This document shows positions 6,026-7,323 of a stretch of 7,323 bases of DNA, in pieces. The notes beneath the pieces were generated by a model that saw only the letters and a program-made list of their open reading frames with translations, was not told where the DNA came from and did no database searches. Position 1 is the first letter of the stretch. Every line of letters starts with the position of its first letter. This stretch comes from Firmicutes bacterium UBA993 (lineage in GTDB: Bacteria; Bacillota; Dethiobacteria; DTU022): assembly GCA_002292015.1 (NCBI GenBank), contig DBBD01000092.1, positions 1 through 7,323 on the forward strand, written 5' to 3'. The position numbers and the translations under genes were made by a program.

Positions 6026-6090
6026 CGGTCCTCACTTAATTGGGAGATCTCTCTCCGGTATCGACTGAGGGTTGGGTTATCCCAACTAAA
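6026..6090. repeat. Degenerate repeat segment with two short hairpins
   Basis: CCGGTCCTCACTTAATTGGG (6028-6047 region) resembles the CCTCAAATGGGAG core of copies A and B, suggesting a decayed continuation of copy C. GGAGA and TCTCC near 6042-6056 can pair. GTTGGG (6071-6076) pairs with CCCAAC (6081-6086) around TTAT. Both strands have gene ends nearby, but neither hairpin is followed by a T-run in the direction of transcription. Confidence 0.3.
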
Positions 6091-6109
6091 AAAGACGATG
6101 GATTGCTAT

Positions 6110-6970
6110 TTATTCCGTGCCGCAGACAGGACAGGGACCAAGGGGCCGGTGATAACTGTTGTTTATCCAGATACCGCAGTCGAAGCGGAAGCCCTGGTTG
6201 CCAAGATCAACGGGGCAAATTCCATACAGTGCGTGGTGGCCCTCGTAAGTCTGACACCCGTCACTGGCTCTGCCGCACGACGTGCAGACGAATTTAGGCG
6301 ACACCGAGCCTTTCCCGTTATCAAAAATACCTAAAAATTCCACTTCACTGCTGCAGACAAAACAGGTTGCATTGTCCAGAGCCTTAAAGTCAATCCGGTG
6401 ATAATCGGTATCGGTAGCGATCGCATTGAGATAAGCGCCGAGATCTTCAGTGTAGCCTGTCAGCTGCGGCAAATTAAGGTTAAGAAAATCGGTCAATGTA
6501 TCGTAGGCCAGGTAGACTTTTTCCATAATCGGCTGCGCCAGGTACGAATCTTCAGCATGCTCCGGAAAAGTATCAATTAAGGGGAAGGCAGTCAGCATGA
6601 CTAGAAGGGTCCCGACTAGGACAATACCGACTATTAATCCGACGAAACTCCCCAAAAAACGATCGGTATTTTTCAGCGAACGGCTTAAGAGTGAACCGGA
6701 AATGTAGGAACCGAGGTAGTGGATAAGAGCGGCGGAGGTAATAAAAAGTGCTAAAAAAGAAAAAGTGTCAGCGGCGACCGTTGGCAACCAGGTACTGACC
6801 GGTAACAGGTTGCTTAGCTGAACATAGTAAGCTTTTGCGGCAATCAGCCCAATAAATAGCCCGGCTATGGAGAAAAGGCTTCTAATAAATCCGGTTCTTA
6901 TCCCCTTGATAACAGCGAACAGAAGGGAAAGAGCAATTATGAGGTCAATCCAATTAAAAGCTGTAGGCAT
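6110..6970 (-). CDS. CvpA-family membrane protein with a cysteine-rich zinc-ribbon-like C-terminal domain
   Basis: This 286-residue protein has about four hydrophobic segments in residues 1-130 (around 8-22, 30-47, 64-88 and 106-128). The opening FNWIDLIIALSLLFAVIKGIRTGF and the glycine-rich third and fourth segments are typical of the CvpA family, inner-membrane proteins first linked to colicin V production whose cell function is unclear. A linker (130-200) follows, then an unusual tail of about 85 residues. It has CFVC (203, 206) and CTSC (229, 232), a zinc-ribbon pair, then Cys239, His245/246, Cys252, Cys265 and a final CPVC (280, 283). I chose ATG 6970 because AGGGGA lies 9 nt upstream and a -10 box at 7012-7017 leaves room for a leader. 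A GTG at 7000 is possible but would start almost at the transcript end. The stop is TAA. It diverges from the NhaC-family gene. Confidence 0.8.
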   Translation of the reverse strand: MPTAFNWIDLIIALSLLFAVIKGIRTGFIRSLFSIAGLFIGLIAAKAYYVQLSNLLPVSTWLPTVAADTFSFLALFITSAALIHYLGSYISGSLLSRSLKNTDRFLGSFVGLIVGIVLVGTLLVMLTAFPLIDTFPEHAEDSYLAQPIMEKVYLAYDTLTDFLNLNLPQLTGYTEDLGAYLNAIATDTDYHRIDFKALDNATCFVCSSEVEFLGIFDNGKGSVSPKFVCTSCGRASDGCQTYEGHHALYGICPVDLGNQGFRFDCGIWINNSYHRPLGPCPVCGTE

Positions 6971-7011
6971 CAATTGAGTTCCCCTGCAAAAGTAAGCCAC
7001 CTTACGTAAAT

Positions 7012-7017
7012 ATTATA
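7012..7017 (-). promoter_or_regulatory. -10 element of the CvpA-family gene
   Basis: Read on the minus strand this is TATAAT, about 42 nt before the ATG at 6970. There is no good -35 match at 16-18 nt (GCGGCT-like sequence), so the promoter call is tentative. It does support the shorter start of the gene. Confidence 0.4.
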
Positions 7018-7124
7018 CTTTATTTTTGACTGTTTTTCTAAAAAAGCCGCCTTTGGATGCAGGAATATTTTCACTAACCGCGAAAGTACAACATTTGGGC
7101 GATAATGACCGGGAAGGAGGTTTC

Positions 7125-7163
7125 GTGGGTTTTCGGGTCAGATTTTGCCGCGATGCCCTTTAA
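7125..7163 (+). CDS. Possible 12-residue leader peptide upstream of the NhaC-family gene
   Basis: A GTG start at 7125 with a full AAGGAGGT Shine-Dalgarno (7114-7121) opens a short frame, MGFRVRFCRDAL, ending in TAA at 7161-7163. The NhaC-family start follows 31 nt later with its own AAGGAGGT. TGACC (7106-7110) and GGTCA (7136-7140) could pair and enclose the first Shine-Dalgarno. A translated leader regulating the antiporter is possible. The only evidence is the strong ribosome-binding site and spacing. Confidence 0.3.
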   Translation: MGFRVRFCRDAL

Positions 7164-7194
7164 GGGGTAACAACAATAAGGAGGTAATGCGTTT

Positions 7195-7323
7195 ATGGAA
7201 TATGGCATTCTTTCTATTTTGCCGCCAGTATTGGCTATCGTATTGGCAATCGCAACTCGGCAGGTTATCATTTCCCTTTTCGTTGCTGTTTGGCTGGGCG
7301 CATCAATCTTACATGCCGGCCCA
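7195..7323 (+). CDS. NhaC-family Na+/H+ antiporter, N-terminal fragment cut by the window end
   Basis: Forty-three codons are visible from ATG 7195, which has AAGGAGGT (7178-7185) 9 nt upstream. The peptide opens MEYGILSILPPVLAIVLAIATR and continues with QVIISLFVAVWLGASILHAGP. The LPP-LAI-LAI-TR-V--SL--GVWLGA pattern and two hydrophobic segments are typical of the N-terminus of NhaC-family integral membrane antiporters in Firmicutes. The substrate cannot be judged from this fragment, and some relatives exchange organic acids or amines rather than only Na+ and H+. The frame is open to the last base, so the gene continues outside the window. It points away from the CvpA gene. Confidence 0.75.
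   Translation, partial: MEYGILSILPPVLAIVLAIATRQVIISLFVAVWLGASILHAGP

Noticed and set aside
6071..6095. Hairpin GTTGGG-TTAT-CCCAAC next to a run of A as a terminator for the CvpA gene.
   Set aside because: On the minus strand the T-run comes before the hairpin, not after it, and on the plus strand the hairpin is followed by A.
6008..6334. Plus-strand open frame of 108 codons after repeat copy C.
   Set aside because: It begins within repeat sequence and overlaps the zinc-ribbon part of the CvpA gene on the other strand, where the CxxC codons are conserved in pattern.
6970..7000. GTG at 7000 as the start of the CvpA gene, adding ten residues.
   Set aside because: The ATG at 6970 has AGGGGA upstream and begins directly before the first membrane segment. 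The longer form would start only a few bases after the likely transcription start.
7074..7271. Minus-strand 65-codon frame over the NhaC start.
   Set aside because: It is antisense to two strong ribosome-binding sites and a recognisable antiporter N-terminus, with no support of its own.

Overview
The window looks like bacterial chromosome, most likely from an anaerobic Clostridia-type Firmicute. Start sites have strong Shine-Dalgarno sequences with several TTG or GTG starts, there are sigma-70-type promoter matches, and the gene families (SRAP, CvpA, NhaC) are bacterial. The central point is that this organism very probably uses pyrrolysine (Pyl). One gene, mtbB, has an in-frame UAG at codon 350 of 468, and reading through it gives a 467-residue dimethylamine methyltransferase, the usual length of that family. 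No pyl genes lie in the window, so the Pyl machinery must be elsewhere in the genome.

Layout, left to right. Positions 1-150 hold a palindromic interspersed repeat and a weak promoter. Positions 154-2316 (+) encode a fused alpha-beta ADP-forming acyl/acetyl-CoA synthetase, ending in two consecutive amber codons. Positions 2317-2494 hold a stem-loop and a second, inverted copy of the palindromic repeat. Positions 2495-2773 (+) encode a MoaD/ThiS-like ubiquitin-fold protein without the usual C-terminal Gly-Gly. It is followed by an SRAP/YedK-type abasic-site DNA-protein crosslinking protein at 2810-3481 (+). Positions 3482-3807 have no gene but carry a small GC hairpin, a perfect 26-bp inverted repeat between 12-bp direct repeats, a near-consensus promoter and a leader of about 155 nt.

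The metabolic module is mtbB (3808-5211, +) followed 3 nt later by mtbC (5215-5859, +). MtbB takes a methyl group from dimethylamine and transfers it to the cobalt of the corrinoid protein MtbC, leaving monomethylamine. A second methyltransferase, not in this window, would pass the methyl group on. Positions 5860-6109 hold hairpins and a third repeat copy. On the minus strand, 6110-6970 encodes a CvpA-family membrane protein with an unusual cysteine-rich, zinc-ribbon-like tail. Diverging from it, after a possible 12-codon leader ORF, is the N-terminus of an NhaC-family Na+/H+ antiporter (7195 to the window end).

The acyl-CoA synthetase, the MoaD-like/SRAP pair and the CvpA gene have no evident link to methylamine use. 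The mtbBC pair, with its own promoter and leader, looks like a separate transcription unit. Two neighbouring genes end in UAG, which matters in an organism that decodes UAG as an amino acid.
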